Source of the DNA: JALZAI01 sp038207565
GTDB taxonomy: Bacteria; Actinomycetota; Actinomycetes; Mycobacteriales; Jatrophihabitantaceae
Direction of reading: 5' to 3'
Length of the DNA: 64,000 nt
Assembly (NCBI GenBank): GCA_038207565.1
Contig: JBBQZQ010000001.1
Span: 62,001 to 126,000, forward strand
Below are positions 8,916 to 17,204 of this stretch, one piece after another. Both the position numbers and the translations under genes were made by a program. Under the pieces are notes generated by a model. The model was not told the DNA's origin. It made no database searches and saw nothing but the letters and a program-made list of their open reading frames with translations. Numbering within the stretch: the first letter of the stretch is position 1; every line of letters starts with the position of its first letter.

Positions 8916-9773
8916 TCAGGCGGCGGACACGTCGGGCGGGGTCGTGATCCACCGCAGCGTGCGGACGATGCCGCTGCCCGCCGCGCGGACGACGGTCGCT
9001 TCGGCAATCGGGAGGTACGGCAGCCGCAGCGGCCACCGCGCCCACACCGGCAGGGCAGCCACCGACGCGGCAGCCAGCACGGCATAGGGCGGGCGGGCGA
9101 TCGCGGGTAGCGGTGGCCGCACCAGCATGAACCGTGCCGCAGAGCGTGCTTCGGCGGTTCCCCGGAGCTCGGGACGGTAGGACTGCAACTGCTCGTCGAG
9201 CTCGGCCACCGTCAGGGGCGGGTTGTCGATGCCCAGGGCGCGTGCGATCACCGCGGTGTCAGCGACGTACCCGTCCTGGCCCTCGGCATCCAGCGGGGCC
9301 GCGCCGTAGCGCCGATAGGTGCTCAGGAAACTGTCCACCTCGGCGACGTGCACCCACCGCAACAGGTGCGGGTCGGCCGCCGAGTACGGCCGTCCGTCCG
9401 GTGCGACCCCGCGGACCCGCTTGTGCACGGCGCGCACCTTGTCCACCGCGTGTTGCGCGTCGTCGGCCAGTCCGAAGGACGTCACCGCCAGGAAGTAACT
9501 CGTGCGCTGCAACCGTCCCCATGGATCGCCGCGGTAGCCCGAATGCCCCGCTACACCGGCCATTGCCAACGGATGCAGCGATTGCAGCAACAGCGCGCGC
9601 AGCCCGCCGACGAACATCGAGGAGTCGGCATGGACCGTGCGGATCGGCCGGTCGTCAGCGAACCAGCGTTCGCCGCTGGTGTGGTGGATCCGGTCGCGCT
9701 TGGCCGGGCCCTCGACCCCGGCCACCCGTTCGAAGACGATCTTGCCGAGTCGGGCGCGCAGGTCCAGGGCCAT
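8916..9773 (-). CDS. MpaB-type oxygenase family protein (DUF2236)
   Basis: This 285-residue protein matches the MpaB/DUF2236 family. Landmarks are D-S-S-M-F-V-G-G-L-R-A-L-L-L-Q-S-L-H-P (about 50-68), A-G-V-A-G-H-S, and W-V-H-V-A-E with a preceding Y-S-A-A-D-P. The family holds a b-type haem through conserved histidines and includes rubber oxygenase Lcp and mycophenolic-acid MpaB; many actinobacterial paralogues have no known substrate. The ATG at 9773 is used because the longer frame upstream is Arg/Ser/Pro-rich and lacks family character. Confidence 0.8.
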   Translation of the reverse strand: MALDLRARLGKIVFERVAGVEGPAKRDRIHHTSGERWFADDRPIRTVHADSSMFVGGLRALLLQSLHPLAMAGVAGHSGYRGDPWGRLQRTSYFLAVTSFGLADDAQHAVDKVRAVHKRVRGVAPDGRPYSAADPHLLRWVHVAEVDSFLSTYRRYGAAPLDAEGQDGYVADTAVIARALGIDNPPLTVAELDEQLQSYRPELRGTAEARSAARFMLVRPPLPAIARPPYAVLAAASVAALPVWARWPLRLPYLPIAEATVVRAAGSGIVRTLRWITTPPDVSAA

Positions 9774-9831
9774 ACCTGCATCATGCCCAGCGGCCCGGCA
9801 CGGCAACCCGTCGCCGACCACGGTTAGCCGG

Positions 9832-10092
9832 TTACGGCTGCGCGACCTCCGAGTCGACCGGTACGGGCTCGGTCGCGGAAGTCTGGGGCAGCAAACCATG
9901 CAGGGTCGGGACGCCGTGGACGGCCACCATGGACGCACGGGCCTGCCCGTTGTCGACGAGCTGTCGCGCCAGCGATGCCACGATCTGCGGGTTGGCGCCA
10001 AACTGCCGGGCGAAGTCGTTGATGGTCAAGGCCCGGTCCTGGGCAGAGCGGGCCTGCAGCATCCGCAGGATCTGCTGTTCGAGATTCATCAT
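9832..10092 (-). CDS. Small winged-helix-like protein
   Basis: The gene encodes 86 residues. Residues 1-55 form a helical region in which L-T-I-N-D-F-A-R-Q-F-G-A-N-P-Q-I-V-A-S-L-A-R-Q-L looks like a helix-turn-helix, followed by a short hydrophobic strand (V-H-G-V-P-T-L-H-G-L-L). It could be a small DNA-binding or protein-binding regulator. I do not recognise a named family. It lies 58 bp upstream of the MpaB-like gene on the same strand and could share its transcript. Confidence 0.55.
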   Translation of the reverse strand: MMNLEQQILRMLQARSAQDRALTINDFARQFGANPQIVASLARQLVDNGQARASMVAVHGVPTLHGLLPQTSATEPVPVDSEVAQP

Positions 10093-10367
10093 GGTCGTGC
10101 GCCTCTCGTCGTGACGGCGGCCGGGCGGAGAACCGCGCCAGCCGTTGCCCGGTGCCGAACCGGATGAGGGGCGCGCTCGCGTCCCTCGGGTCGGTACCTA
10201 CCACCCGCCTCACCCCGCAAGCGGAGGGACGAGGTGTGCGCAGACGTGCCTGCGCAAGAACGAGAAGCAAGGAATGCAACCAGCTTCACGCTAACACGGT
10301 GGGGGTGCCCGACCGCCGGATGAGCGGCGGCGAGGCCCCGATGCGCAGGGTCGGGTTGACTGATCCG

Positions 10368-10850
10368 ATGGCACGCAAACAGAGCGCTGGGCTGCTCCTC
10401 TACCGGAGGCGTCCGCGGATCCAGCTACTGATCGCCCATATGGGCGGGCCGTTCTGGGCGCGCAAGGACGAGCACGCCTGGAGCATCCCGAAGGGCGAGT
10501 ACGCTCTCGCCGAGGATGCGTTCGTGGCAGCCTGCCGGGAGTTCGCCGAGGAGCTCGGTTCAGCGGCACCAAATGTCGACTACCTCGAGCTCGGCGCGCA
10601 GAAGCTGCCAGGGGGCAAGGTGCTGACCGTCTGGGCCGGCGAATCCGACCTCGACACGAGCACCGTGGTCAGTAACACCTTCGAATTGCAATGGCCGCCG
10701 CACTCGGGCCGGCTGCAGGCATTTCCCGAGATCGACCGCGCGGAATGGGTCACCGCTGAGGTTGCGCGCCGCAAGTTGGTGACCGGCCAGGTCGTATTCG
10801 TCAACCGCCTGCTCGCCGCTCTCGGGGATCGGGTCGATACTGGGCGGTGA
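10368..10850 (+). CDS. NUDIX hydrolase
   Basis: The 160-residue protein carries a full Nudix box, G-x5-E-x7-R-E-F-x-E-E-L-G, within residues 38-62. Such enzymes hydrolyse nucleoside diphosphates linked to another moiety, using Mg2+ bound by the box Glu residues. The N-terminus A-R-K-Q-S-A-G-L-L-L-Y-R and K-G-E-Y match the predicted Nudix subgroup of cytosolic NTP pyrophosphohydrolases. The ATG at 10368 is the best start. The stop codon overlaps the start of the AraC gene (GTGATG), so the two are translationally coupled. Confidence 0.88.
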   Translation: MARKQSAGLLLYRRRPRIQLLIAHMGGPFWARKDEHAWSIPKGEYALAEDAFVAACREFAEELGSAAPNVDYLELGAQKLPGGKVLTVWAGESDLDTSTVVSNTFELQWPPHSGRLQAFPEIDRAEWVTAEVARRKLVTGQVVFVNRLLAALGDRVDTGR

Positions 10851-11278
10851 TGTCGTCGTTGCCGTCGGCCCGCCACCTGCTCCGCGCGAAGGATCTCGCC
10901 GACGCCCGGTATTCCGAGCCCATGGGCGTCGCCGATCTCGCCCGCGCAGCAGGCCTGTCGCAGGCGCATTTCAGCCGCGAGTTCCGCCGCGCGTTCGGCG
11001 AGTCGCCCCACGTCTACCTGCTCACCCGCCGCCTGGAGCGCGCGGCCGCGTTGCTGCGCAACACCGATCGCAGCGTGGCCGACATCTGCTGCAGCGTCGG
11101 GTTGGAGAGCGTCGGTTCGTTCACGTCGAGCTTCGGCCGGATGTACGCGATGACGCCGACCGAATACCGTGCCTCGTTCCCGCCCGCGTCGGCATACGCG
11201 TTGGTCCCGGCCTGCGTGGTGCGCCTGCACAGCCGCCCGAAACACCGCACGTTTGGAGAAGACACCGCCGCCCGCTGA
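10847..11278 (+). CDS. Short AraC-type HTH regulator
   Basis: This 143-residue protein consists almost only of an AraC DNA-binding domain: two helix-turn-helix units, with M-G-V-A-D-L-A-R-A-A-G-L-S-Q-A-H-F-S-R-E-F in the first and S-V-A-D-I-C-C-S-V-G-L-E-S-V-G-S-F in the second. No sensory domain is present, so any ligand sensing must come from a partner. The start may be GTG 10847 or ATG 10850; both overlap the NUDIX stop. The VOC gene 48 bp downstream is a frequent companion of such stand-alone AraC regulators and is probably its target. Confidence 0.88.
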   Translation: MMSSLPSARHLLRAKDLADARYSEPMGVADLARAAGLSQAHFSREFRRAFGESPHVYLLTRRLERAAALLRNTDRSVADICCSVGLESVGSFTSSFGRMYAMTPTEYRASFPPASAYALVPACVVRLHSRPKHRTFGEDTAAR

Positions 11279-11326
11279 TCAATAGCGTCATCCGCACCAT
11301 CCGGTCCGAACGAACGGAAGAGGCAA

Positions 11327-11749
11327 ATGATCAAGATCGGCAACGCGCAGCTGTGGGTCCACGACCAGCAGGAGGCGCTCGAGTTCTACACGCGCAAGGT
11401 CGGCTTGGAGGTCCGCGCAGACGTCACGATGCCCGAGATGGGCGACTTCCGCTGGCTGACCGTCGGCCCGGCGGGCCAGGACGACGTGGCGATCGCGTTG
11501 ATGGCCATACCCGGCCCGCCCATCATGGACGAAGTCACCGCCGACCAGGTGCGCGACCTGATGGGCAAGGGCTTCGCCGGGACGGTCTTCCTCACGACCG
11601 ATGACTGCCGGGCAAGCCACAAGGAGCTCGTCGAGCGCGGCGTCGCATTCGTCGAGGATCCCGAGGAGCGCCCATACGGCATCGACGCGGCGTTCCGCGA
11701 TCCGTCCGGTAACAACATCCGGATCACGCAGTTGCTCGACCCGTCCTGA
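11327..11749 (+). CDS. VOC family (glyoxalase-fold) protein
   Basis: The 140-residue protein has the paired beta-alpha-beta-beta-beta units of the vicinal oxygen chelate fold. It opens with I-K-I-G-N-A-Q-L-W-V-H-D-Q-Q-E-A-L-E-F-Y and closes with D-A-A-F-R-D-P-S-G-N-N-I-R-I. Possible metal ligands are the Glu/His positions of these strands. The reaction (glyoxalase, dioxygenase or drug binding) is not clear. It follows the short AraC regulator on the same strand and probably forms an operon with it. Confidence 0.85.
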   Translation: MIKIGNAQLWVHDQQEALEFYTRKVGLEVRADVTMPEMGDFRWLTVGPAGQDDVAIALMAIPGPPIMDEVTADQVRDLMGKGFAGTVFLTTDDCRASHKELVERGVAFVEDPEERPYGIDAAFRDPSGNNIRITQLLDPS

Positions 11750-11764
11750 GAACAGCTCGCGAGC

Positions 11765-12763
11765 TCAGCGGACGCTCTCGTCCTCGGCCCACCTGATGCC
11801 CAGCTGGGACGCGGCGTCCTCGAGGACTTGCTGCACCGCGATGGTGTCCGCGAGTGGCATGACAGCGCTCTCCGTGCGTCCGGTCAGGACGCCCTGGGTC
11901 ACCTCGTCCAGCTCGTGCGAATAGCCGCCGCCGCAGGCAGGCAGGTCGAGCGTCTCGGGTTCAGCGCCGTCGCGATGCAGGACGACGCGGGACGGGTGAT
12001 GGAAGCGGGGCAACACGTCGATCCAGCCGGAGGTGCCGAACACGCGCGCCTGTCCGGGCATCGGGCTGTGCAGGGAGGTGCTGAGCACGGCTGTCGCTTC
12101 GCTCGGGAAGCCGAGCAGCAGCGTGGCCTCCTCCTCGACGCCCGTACTGCCCAGCGCACCGAGGCACGTCACGCGATCGGGCGTGCCGAGCACCATCTGC
12201 GCGAACGACACGACGTATACGCCGAGGTCGAGAAGCGCGCCGCCACCGAGGGCCGGATCGAACAGACGGTCCTTCGCGTCGAACTCGCGCACCACGCCGA
12301 GATCGGCCTGCACCCCCCGTGCCTCGCCGATCGCACCGTCGGCTAGCCACGAACGGACCTGCACGATCGCGGGCTGAAACCGTGTCCACATCGCCTCCAT
12401 CGCGAAGACACCCTGCTTGCGGGCGACGTCGGCGACCTCCCGCGCACCCGCGGTCGTCATCGTGAACGTCTTCTCGACGAGGACAGCCTTGCCGGCCTGC
12501 AGCGCCGCCATCGCGAGGGCATGGTGCTGCGGGTGCGGTGTGGCGATGTACACGGCGTCGACCTCGTCGTCGTCGAGCAAGGCACGGTAGGAGCCGTGCG
12601 CGCGGGCAGCCCCGTGCGTGGTGGCGAAGGCCTCGGCGCGCTCGTGTGAGCGCGACCCGACGGCGACCAGTTCGGCGTCCTCGACGTAGCTGAAGTCGGC
12701 GGCGACCTTGGTCGCGATGCGACCCGGTCCGGCGACGCCCCAACGGACGGTGCGGTTGCTCAC
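11765..12763 (-). CDS. Gfo/Idh/MocA family oxidoreductase
   Basis: The 332-residue protein begins with a Rossmann fold (R-W-G-V-A-G-P-G-R-I-A-T-K-V) and carries the catalytic-lysine motif E-K-T-F (normally E-K-P) near residue 95, then a C-terminal alpha/beta domain with G-G-G-A-L-L-D-L-G-V-Y. It is an NAD(P)-dependent sugar or dihydrodiol dehydrogenase type; the substrate is unknown. GTG 12763 is the start that places the nucleotide-binding motif at the N-terminus. It is divergent from the acyl-CoA dehydrogenase gene across 73 bp. Confidence 0.87.
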   Translation of the reverse strand: MSNRTVRWGVAGPGRIATKVAADFSYVEDAELVAVGSRSHERAEAFATTHGAARAHGSYRALLDDDEVDAVYIATPHPQHHALAMAALQAGKAVLVEKTFTMTTAGAREVADVARKQGVFAMEAMWTRFQPAIVQVRSWLADGAIGEARGVQADLGVVREFDAKDRLFDPALGGGALLDLGVYVVSFAQMVLGTPDRVTCLGALGSTGVEEEATLLLGFPSEATAVLSTSLHSPMPGQARVFGTSGWIDVLPRFHHPSRVVLHRDGAEPETLDLPACGGGYSHELDEVTQGVLTGRTESAVMPLADTIAVQQVLEDAASQLGIRWAEDESVR

Positions 12764-12836
12764 GGTTCCAGCCTGGCACACGCCGAGAACCGCGACCCGC
12801 TCCCCGTCCGGGCCCCGCACCAGGCATGCTGGGAGC

Positions 12837-14033
12837 ATGGACATCGCGCTGACGAAGGAGGAACGCGCCTTCGCCGAACAGATGCGCGCGTTCTTCACCG
12901 CCGAGATCCCTGCCGACATCCGCGAGCGGGTCGGCCGCGGGGAACATGCGACCCGCGACGACATCCTCACCTCGCAGCAGATCCTCAACGCCAACGGTCT
13001 CGCCGTGCCGCACTGGCCGGCCGAGTGGGGTGGCCGCGACTGGACTCCGGTGCAGCGTCACCTCTGGTCGGAGGAGATGGTCCTCGCCCACGTCCCGCCG
13101 CCCCTCGCGTTCAACACCGCCATGGTCGGTCCGGTCATCGCCACTTTCGGCAGTGAGGAACTCAAGCAACGGTTCCTGCCGAAGACCGCAAACCTCGACA
13201 TCTGGTGGTGTCAGGGCTTCTCCGAACCGAACGCCGGCTCCGACCTCGCCTCGCTGAAGACCTCCGCGGTCCGCGACGGCGACCACTACGTCGTCAACGG
13301 GCAGAAGACCTGGACGACCCTCGCGCAGTACGCGAACTGGATTTTCTGCCTCGTACGCACCGATACCACCGTCAAGAGGCAGCAGGGCATCTCGTTCATC
13401 CTCATCGATATGGACGACCCCGGCGTGACGGTCCGCCCGATCCACCTCATCGACGGAGGCTACGAGGTCAACGAGGTCTTCTTCGACGATGTCCGGGTGC
13501 CCGCCGACCAGCTGGTGGGTGCGGAGAACCGTGGCTGGGACTACGCGAAGTTCCTTCTCGGCAACGAACGCACCACCAATGCCGGAGTCGGGATGATCAA
13601 GTCGCGGATCGCTCGCATCAAGCGGGTGGCCGGACAGACCAGGTCCGGCGGTGCGCCGGTGCTGGACAACCCGCTGTTCCGCGCCAGGCTCACCCGTCTC
13701 GAGGTCGAGGTGAGCGCGCTGGAGATGTCGGTACTGCGGGTGCTTGCCCGCGAGGACAAGGTCGGGCCGGGCAAGCCCGACCCGGTGTCCTCGGTCTTGA
13801 AGCTCAAGGGCTCGCAGCTGCAGCAGGAGGCGAGCGAGCTGCTCGTCGACGCGCTGGGTCCCGCGGCGCTCGCCTTCCGCAAGAGCGCCGGCGTTCCGGA
13901 GGGCTTCGCCAACCTGCCCGAAGGTGCGGTGGACGCGCTGCCGACCTACTTCAACTGGCGCAAGGCCTCGATCTACGCGGGGTCCAGCGAGGTCCAGCGC
14001 AGCATCATCGCCAAAGCGATCCTCAAGTTCTGA
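12837..14033 (+). CDS. Acyl-CoA dehydrogenase, large subunit (PimC-like)
   Basis: The 398-residue flavoprotein has the three-part acyl-CoA dehydrogenase fold, with the FAD/substrate-binding G-F-S-E-P-N-A-G-S-D-L-A-S-L near residue 128. Together with the next gene it resembles the large and small subunits of pimeloyl-CoA-type, heteromeric enzymes. At the position where one-chain enzymes have the catalytic Glu of Y-E-G-T, this protein has Y-A-G-S-S, so the base is missing or comes from elsewhere, as in other two-gene acyl-CoA dehydrogenases. The ATG at 12837 follows GGGAGC. It probably acts in degradation of an unusual acyl or dicarboxyl-CoA. Confidence 0.87.
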   Translation: MDIALTKEERAFAEQMRAFFTAEIPADIRERVGRGEHATRDDILTSQQILNANGLAVPHWPAEWGGRDWTPVQRHLWSEEMVLAHVPPPLAFNTAMVGPVIATFGSEELKQRFLPKTANLDIWWCQGFSEPNAGSDLASLKTSAVRDGDHYVVNGQKTWTTLAQYANWIFCLVRTDTTVKRQQGISFILIDMDDPGVTVRPIHLIDGGYEVNEVFFDDVRVPADQLVGAENRGWDYAKFLLGNERTTNAGVGMIKSRIARIKRVAGQTRSGGAPVLDNPLFRARLTRLEVEVSALEMSVLRVLAREDKVGPGKPDPVSSVLKLKGSQLQQEASELLVDALGPAALAFRKSAGVPEGFANLPEGAVDALPTYFNWRKASIYAGSSEVQRSIIAKAILKF

Positions 14034-14066
14034 CCCGAACTCGCCCGAGCAGACGGAGCCCCGATC

Positions 14067-15176
14067 GTGGAATTCGACCTGACCGACGAGCAGCGAATGG
14101 TGGCCGACACCGTCGACCGGCTGCTCGACAAGCGCTACGACGCGAATACGCGGCTGGCCCTGCTGGATTCGGAGGCCGGCTGGAGCCGTGAGCTGTGGCA
14201 GCAGTACGCCGACCTCGGCCTGCTGGGGTTGCCTTTCGGCGAGCAGTACGGCGGCGCCGGCATGGGCGTGGCCGAGCTCGCCGTTGTCATGGAGAGCTTC
14301 GGCCGTGCCCTGGTGCTCGAGCCGTACCTCGCTACGGTGGTGCTCGGTGGTCAGCTGGTTGCGGCGGCCGGCAGTCCTGAGCACAAGGCCGCAATCCTGC
14401 CCGGCGTCTCGTCCGGTGACCTGCTGCTGGCCTTTGCCTACACCGAACGCGACGCACGCTGGTCGTTGACGGATCTCGCCACCGTCGCCACCCAGAACGC
14501 AGGCGGCTGGACGCTGAGCGGGGAGAAGATCGCGGTCCTCGGTGGTGACAGCGCCGATCGGCTGATCGTCACCGCGCGCGTAGCCGAAGGCATCGGACTG
14601 TTCCTCGTCGACGCCGGTGACGTCCGTCGCGACCCCTACTCGATGCAGGACGGCCTTCGCGGTGCCGATGTCCTGTTCGCCGACACACCCGCGCAGCCGC
14701 TGGGTGCACCGGCCGAGGCGCTCGGGCACGTGCGGGCGGTCATCGACATCGCCACCGCCGTGTTGTGCGCCGAGGCGGTCGGCGCGATGGACCGAATGCT
14801 GTGGCTCACCGTCGACTACCTCAAGACCCGCCAACAGTTCGGTCAGCCGATCGCAGTGTTCCAGGCGCTGCAACACCGCGCGTCCGACATGTACGTTTCC
14901 CTGGAACAGGCGCGCAGCATGGCCCTGCTGGCCCGCCTCGCGCTTGCGGCCGACGATGTGGACGAGCGGCGGCGTTCGGTGAACGCGGCCAAGATCCAGA
15001 TAGACCTGTCCTCGCGCCACATCGGCCAGGAGGCGATCCAGTTGCACGGCGGGATCGGGATGACGATGGAGTACCCCGTCGGGCACTACGTGAAGCGCAC
15101 CGCCGTCATCGCCAAGACCTTTGCCGACACCGACCAGCTGCTCGACACGGTGGGCGCCGGCGGCGGCCTGATCTGA
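14067..15176 (+). CDS. Acyl-CoA dehydrogenase, small subunit (PimD-like)
   Basis: This 369-residue protein starts 33 bp after the large subunit. It has the N-terminal helical domain (E-F-D-L-T-D-E-Q-R-M-V), P-F-G-E-Q-Y-G-G-A-G-M-G and the C-terminal Q-L-H-G-G-I-G-M-T of acyl-CoA dehydrogenases. Its middle, FAD-contacting region is poorly conserved compared with the partner, as is usual for the second subunit of PimCD-type enzymes. The GTG at 14067 is the only sensible start. The two subunits should form a heteromer. Confidence 0.86.
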   Translation: MEFDLTDEQRMVADTVDRLLDKRYDANTRLALLDSEAGWSRELWQQYADLGLLGLPFGEQYGGAGMGVAELAVVMESFGRALVLEPYLATVVLGGQLVAAAGSPEHKAAILPGVSSGDLLLAFAYTERDARWSLTDLATVATQNAGGWTLSGEKIAVLGGDSADRLIVTARVAEGIGLFLVDAGDVRRDPYSMQDGLRGADVLFADTPAQPLGAPAEALGHVRAVIDIATAVLCAEAVGAMDRMLWLTVDYLKTRQQFGQPIAVFQALQHRASDMYVSLEQARSMALLARLALAADDVDERRRSVNAAKIQIDLSSRHIGQEAIQLHGGIGMTMEYPVGHYVKRTAVIAKTFADTDQLLDTVGAGGGLI

Positions 15177-15240
15177 ACCCAGGACGTGGCGGCGAGGGTG
15201 CGCGTGCAGCGTGGCTGCCCGCAGCTGCGAGGCTGACGGC

Positions 15241-15633
15241 GTGGACGACCAGCGCAACGTGCTCGGCGGTGAGCTGCAGCCCTGCGGCAGCGATCCGGTG
15301 ACCGGGTTCTACCGGGACAGCTGCTGCTCGGTGGGGCCGGAGGACGTCGGCGTGCACGGCGTCTGCGCGGTGATGACACCCGAGTTTCTCGCCCAGCAGC
15401 GCCAGACGGGCAACGACCTCGTCACGCCGCGTCCTGAGTTCGGTTTCACCGGCCTGCGGCCCGGAGATCGATGGTGCGTGGTGGCATTGCGCTGGCGGCA
15501 GGCATACGGTGACGGCGTCGCCGCCCCGGTGGTCCTCGCGTCGACGAACGAGCGCGTGCTCGAGGTAATCCCGATCGCGGCGCTGCGCGAGAACGCGGTC
15601 GACGTCCCGGATTCACCGGGAGACCTCGCCTGA
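15241..15633 (+). CDS. DUF2237 family protein
   Basis: The protein of about 130 residues carries the DUF2237 signature almost throughout: R-N-V-L-G-G-E-L-Q-P-C, T-G-F-Y-R-D-S-C-C, D-V-G-V-H-G-V-C-A-V-M-T, G-N-D-L-V-T-P-R-P-E-F-G-F, and G-D-R-W-C. The five conserved Cys residues suggest metal binding or redox structure, but the family has no assigned function. I use GTG 15241, just before the conserved R-N-V-L. It is 64 bp downstream of the acyl-CoA dehydrogenase genes; a functional link is not known. Confidence 0.85.
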   Translation: MDDQRNVLGGELQPCGSDPVTGFYRDSCCSVGPEDVGVHGVCAVMTPEFLAQQRQTGNDLVTPRPEFGFTGLRPGDRWCVVALRWRQAYGDGVAAPVVLASTNERVLEVIPIAALRENAVDVPDSPGDLA

Positions 15634-15637
15634 GTTG

Positions 15638-16290
15638 CTAGCTGCCCTCGCGGTAGGAGCCGGGCGTCGTCCCCACCCGCTTCTTGAACACGCGGTTCAT
15701 GTGGCTCTGATCGGCGAAACCGCACCGCACCGCGATCTCGAGCAGCGATGTGTGGGTGCGGGTCAGCATCGTCTTCGCCCGCGCGACGCGTTGATCGAGC
15801 ACGAATGCGTGCGGGCTCGTGCCGACCGAGGTCGGAAGCGTCGAGCGAAGTGGAATCGGCTCAGCGCGACCGAGGCGGCCAGGTCGTCGAGCGATATGCT
15901 CTCGCCCAGGTGTTGCTGCACATAGTCGCGGACGATGCGCTGCTGGAGGAAGGTCAACCCGTCGTTGACCTCGGCCTCCCGGAACAGGACGTGCGCGTGG
16001 CGACGCAGGATGTGCACCGACAACTCGCAGGACAGCGCATCGATGAGCAGTTTGCTGCCCGCACCCCCCTGTGCGGCTTCCGCGGCGATGAGCATGGCGG
16101 TGCGGTGAATCGCCGGGTCATCAGCCTTGACCTCGTCGCAGAGCTCGACCTCCTCGACATCGCGCCCATATATTTCTCGGCACGTCGAGGCGAGTTCGTG
16201 CTCGGTGAGATAGACGTGTACGACCTCGATGTCGTCGGGCCACACCCAGTGCGAGTCGGCTGCGCGGGTCAACAGGGACACGTCCCCAGG
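15638..16290 (-). pseudogene. AraC family regulator, truncated and frameshifted
   Basis: Reading leftward from about 16290, the sequence encodes the distal part of an AraC sensory domain (A-D-S-H-W-V-W-P-D-D-I-E-V-V-H) and the start of its DNA-binding domain (L-D-D-L-A-A-S-V-A-L-S-R-F-H-F-A-R-R-F). Near 15830-15835 the frame is lost; after one missing base it resumes as T-S-V-G-T-S-P-H-A-F-V-L-D-Q-R-V and continues through the second helix-turn-helix to the TAG at 15638-15640. The N-terminal part of the sensory domain is absent, cut where a hydrolase remnant begins. The gene is almost certainly non-functional unless the frameshift is a sequencing error. Confidence 0.82.
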
Positions 16291-16439
16291 TCTGCCGGGC
16301 CGAGCAGGAGCTGATCGCGGGCAGCGAACTGCGGGTCGTGGACGACGTCCTGGGCCACCTCGGTCTGTTCGGCGTCTCCCCCACCTACATGACCCAGATC
16401 GACCAGCACCTCGGCGAACTGCTCGCGACCAAGGTGTGA
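16284..16439 (+). pseudogene. C-terminal remnant of an alpha/beta hydrolase (MetX-like)
   Basis: In frame up to the TGA at 16437-16439, about 50 residues read A-E-Q-E-L-I-A-G-S-E-L-R-V-V-D-D then L-G-H-L-G-L-F-G-V, ending H-L-G-E-L-L-A-T-K-V. This resembles the last strand and catalytic-His loop (G-H) of homoserine acetyltransferase-type alpha/beta hydrolases. Nothing of the first 80% of such a protein exists upstream. It abuts the truncated AraC gene head to head, so a deletion removed both N-termini and the intergenic region. Confidence 0.68.
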
Positions 16440-16490
16440 GGTGACCCCCCTCGCCCCCGTCCCTGGACACCGCCGCTGACCGCGGTCGAC

Positions 16491-17204
16491 CTACGCGGAC
16501 AGCAACGGCGGCAGCACCAGCAGCATGACCGTCGACCAGGTCAGGTGGGTGAGCATGGAGGCCAGGATGCCGCCGGACGCCCGTCGCTGTAGCGCGAAGA
16601 GCACGCCCATCAGCACCGCGGCGAATACGAGCATCGGGTTGCCGGTCGCGACCGTGACCAGGGCGTACACGACCGTGGACAGGACGACGGGGTTTCGCCC
16701 GCCGAGCGCGGCGAACAGTGCACCGCGGAAGAAGACCTCCTCCGCCGCGCCGTTCAACAGCGTGATGACGAGGACGAGGATGAGCGAACCCTGCGACGCG
16801 TGCTGCAGCACGCGGTCCGCGACCTCGCGCAGCGGCTGGACCTGACGGATGACCAGTGCCCCGAGCACGAACACGCCGGAGGCGAGCAGGCCCAACGCGA
16901 TGGGCGTGATCACCGGTCGCCGTAGCGTGCCCCGGAACGGGATGTAGCCCAGGTGTAGCGGCCCGGACGCGAGCCCGCCCGCGATCCACACGACGGCGAC
17001 GCTGAAGGTCAATGGGTAGAACGCGGGATCGCCCGGCTTGGTCGCGAGCGAGACTCCCAGTAGCGTCGCGCCGACGACGAGCGCGATGACCACGACGATG
17101 CGTCGCCGTCGGAACTGGTTGTCGGGCTGATGATGGTCGCGCGGCACCTTGTCGATGAGAGCCGGCGCGACCAGGCGTTCCACCCTGGCGGGCCAGGTCT
17201 TCAC
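16491..17204 (-). CDS. CPBP-family intramembrane metalloprotease
   Basis: The 237-residue protein has about seven membrane helices and the CPBP (Abi/CAAX protease-like) signature E-E-V-F-F-R-G at 155-161 with a second metal-binding site at T-H-L-T-W (His220). Such proteins are intramembrane glutamic/metallo-proteases with varied roles. The GTG at 17204 overlaps the stop of the upstream NAD(P)-binding gene (GTGA), showing translational coupling. The longer upstream frame is a shadow of that gene. Confidence 0.85.
   Translation of the reverse strand: MKTWPARVERLVAPALIDKVPRDHHQPDNQFRRRRIVVVIALVVGATLLGVSLATKPGDPAFYPLTFSVAVVWIAGGLASGPLHLGYIPFRGTLRRPVITPIALGLLASGVFVLGALVIRQVQPLREVADRVLQHASQGSLILVLVITLLNGAAEEVFFRGALFAALGGRNPVVLSTVVYALVTVATGNPMLVFAAVLMGVLFALQRRASGGILASMLTHLTWSTVMLLVLPPLLSA

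Noticed and set aside
10093..10367. Riboswitch candidate ahead of the NUDIX gene
   Set aside because: A few short stems occur, but I could not match a conserved core of any known class.
11961..15257. A leftward open frame of 1,098 codons across the acyl-CoA dehydrogenase genes
   Set aside because: It is antisense to two well-supported genes, is rich in Arg, Gly and His, and has no recognisable domain. Long antisense frames are common in GC-rich genomes.
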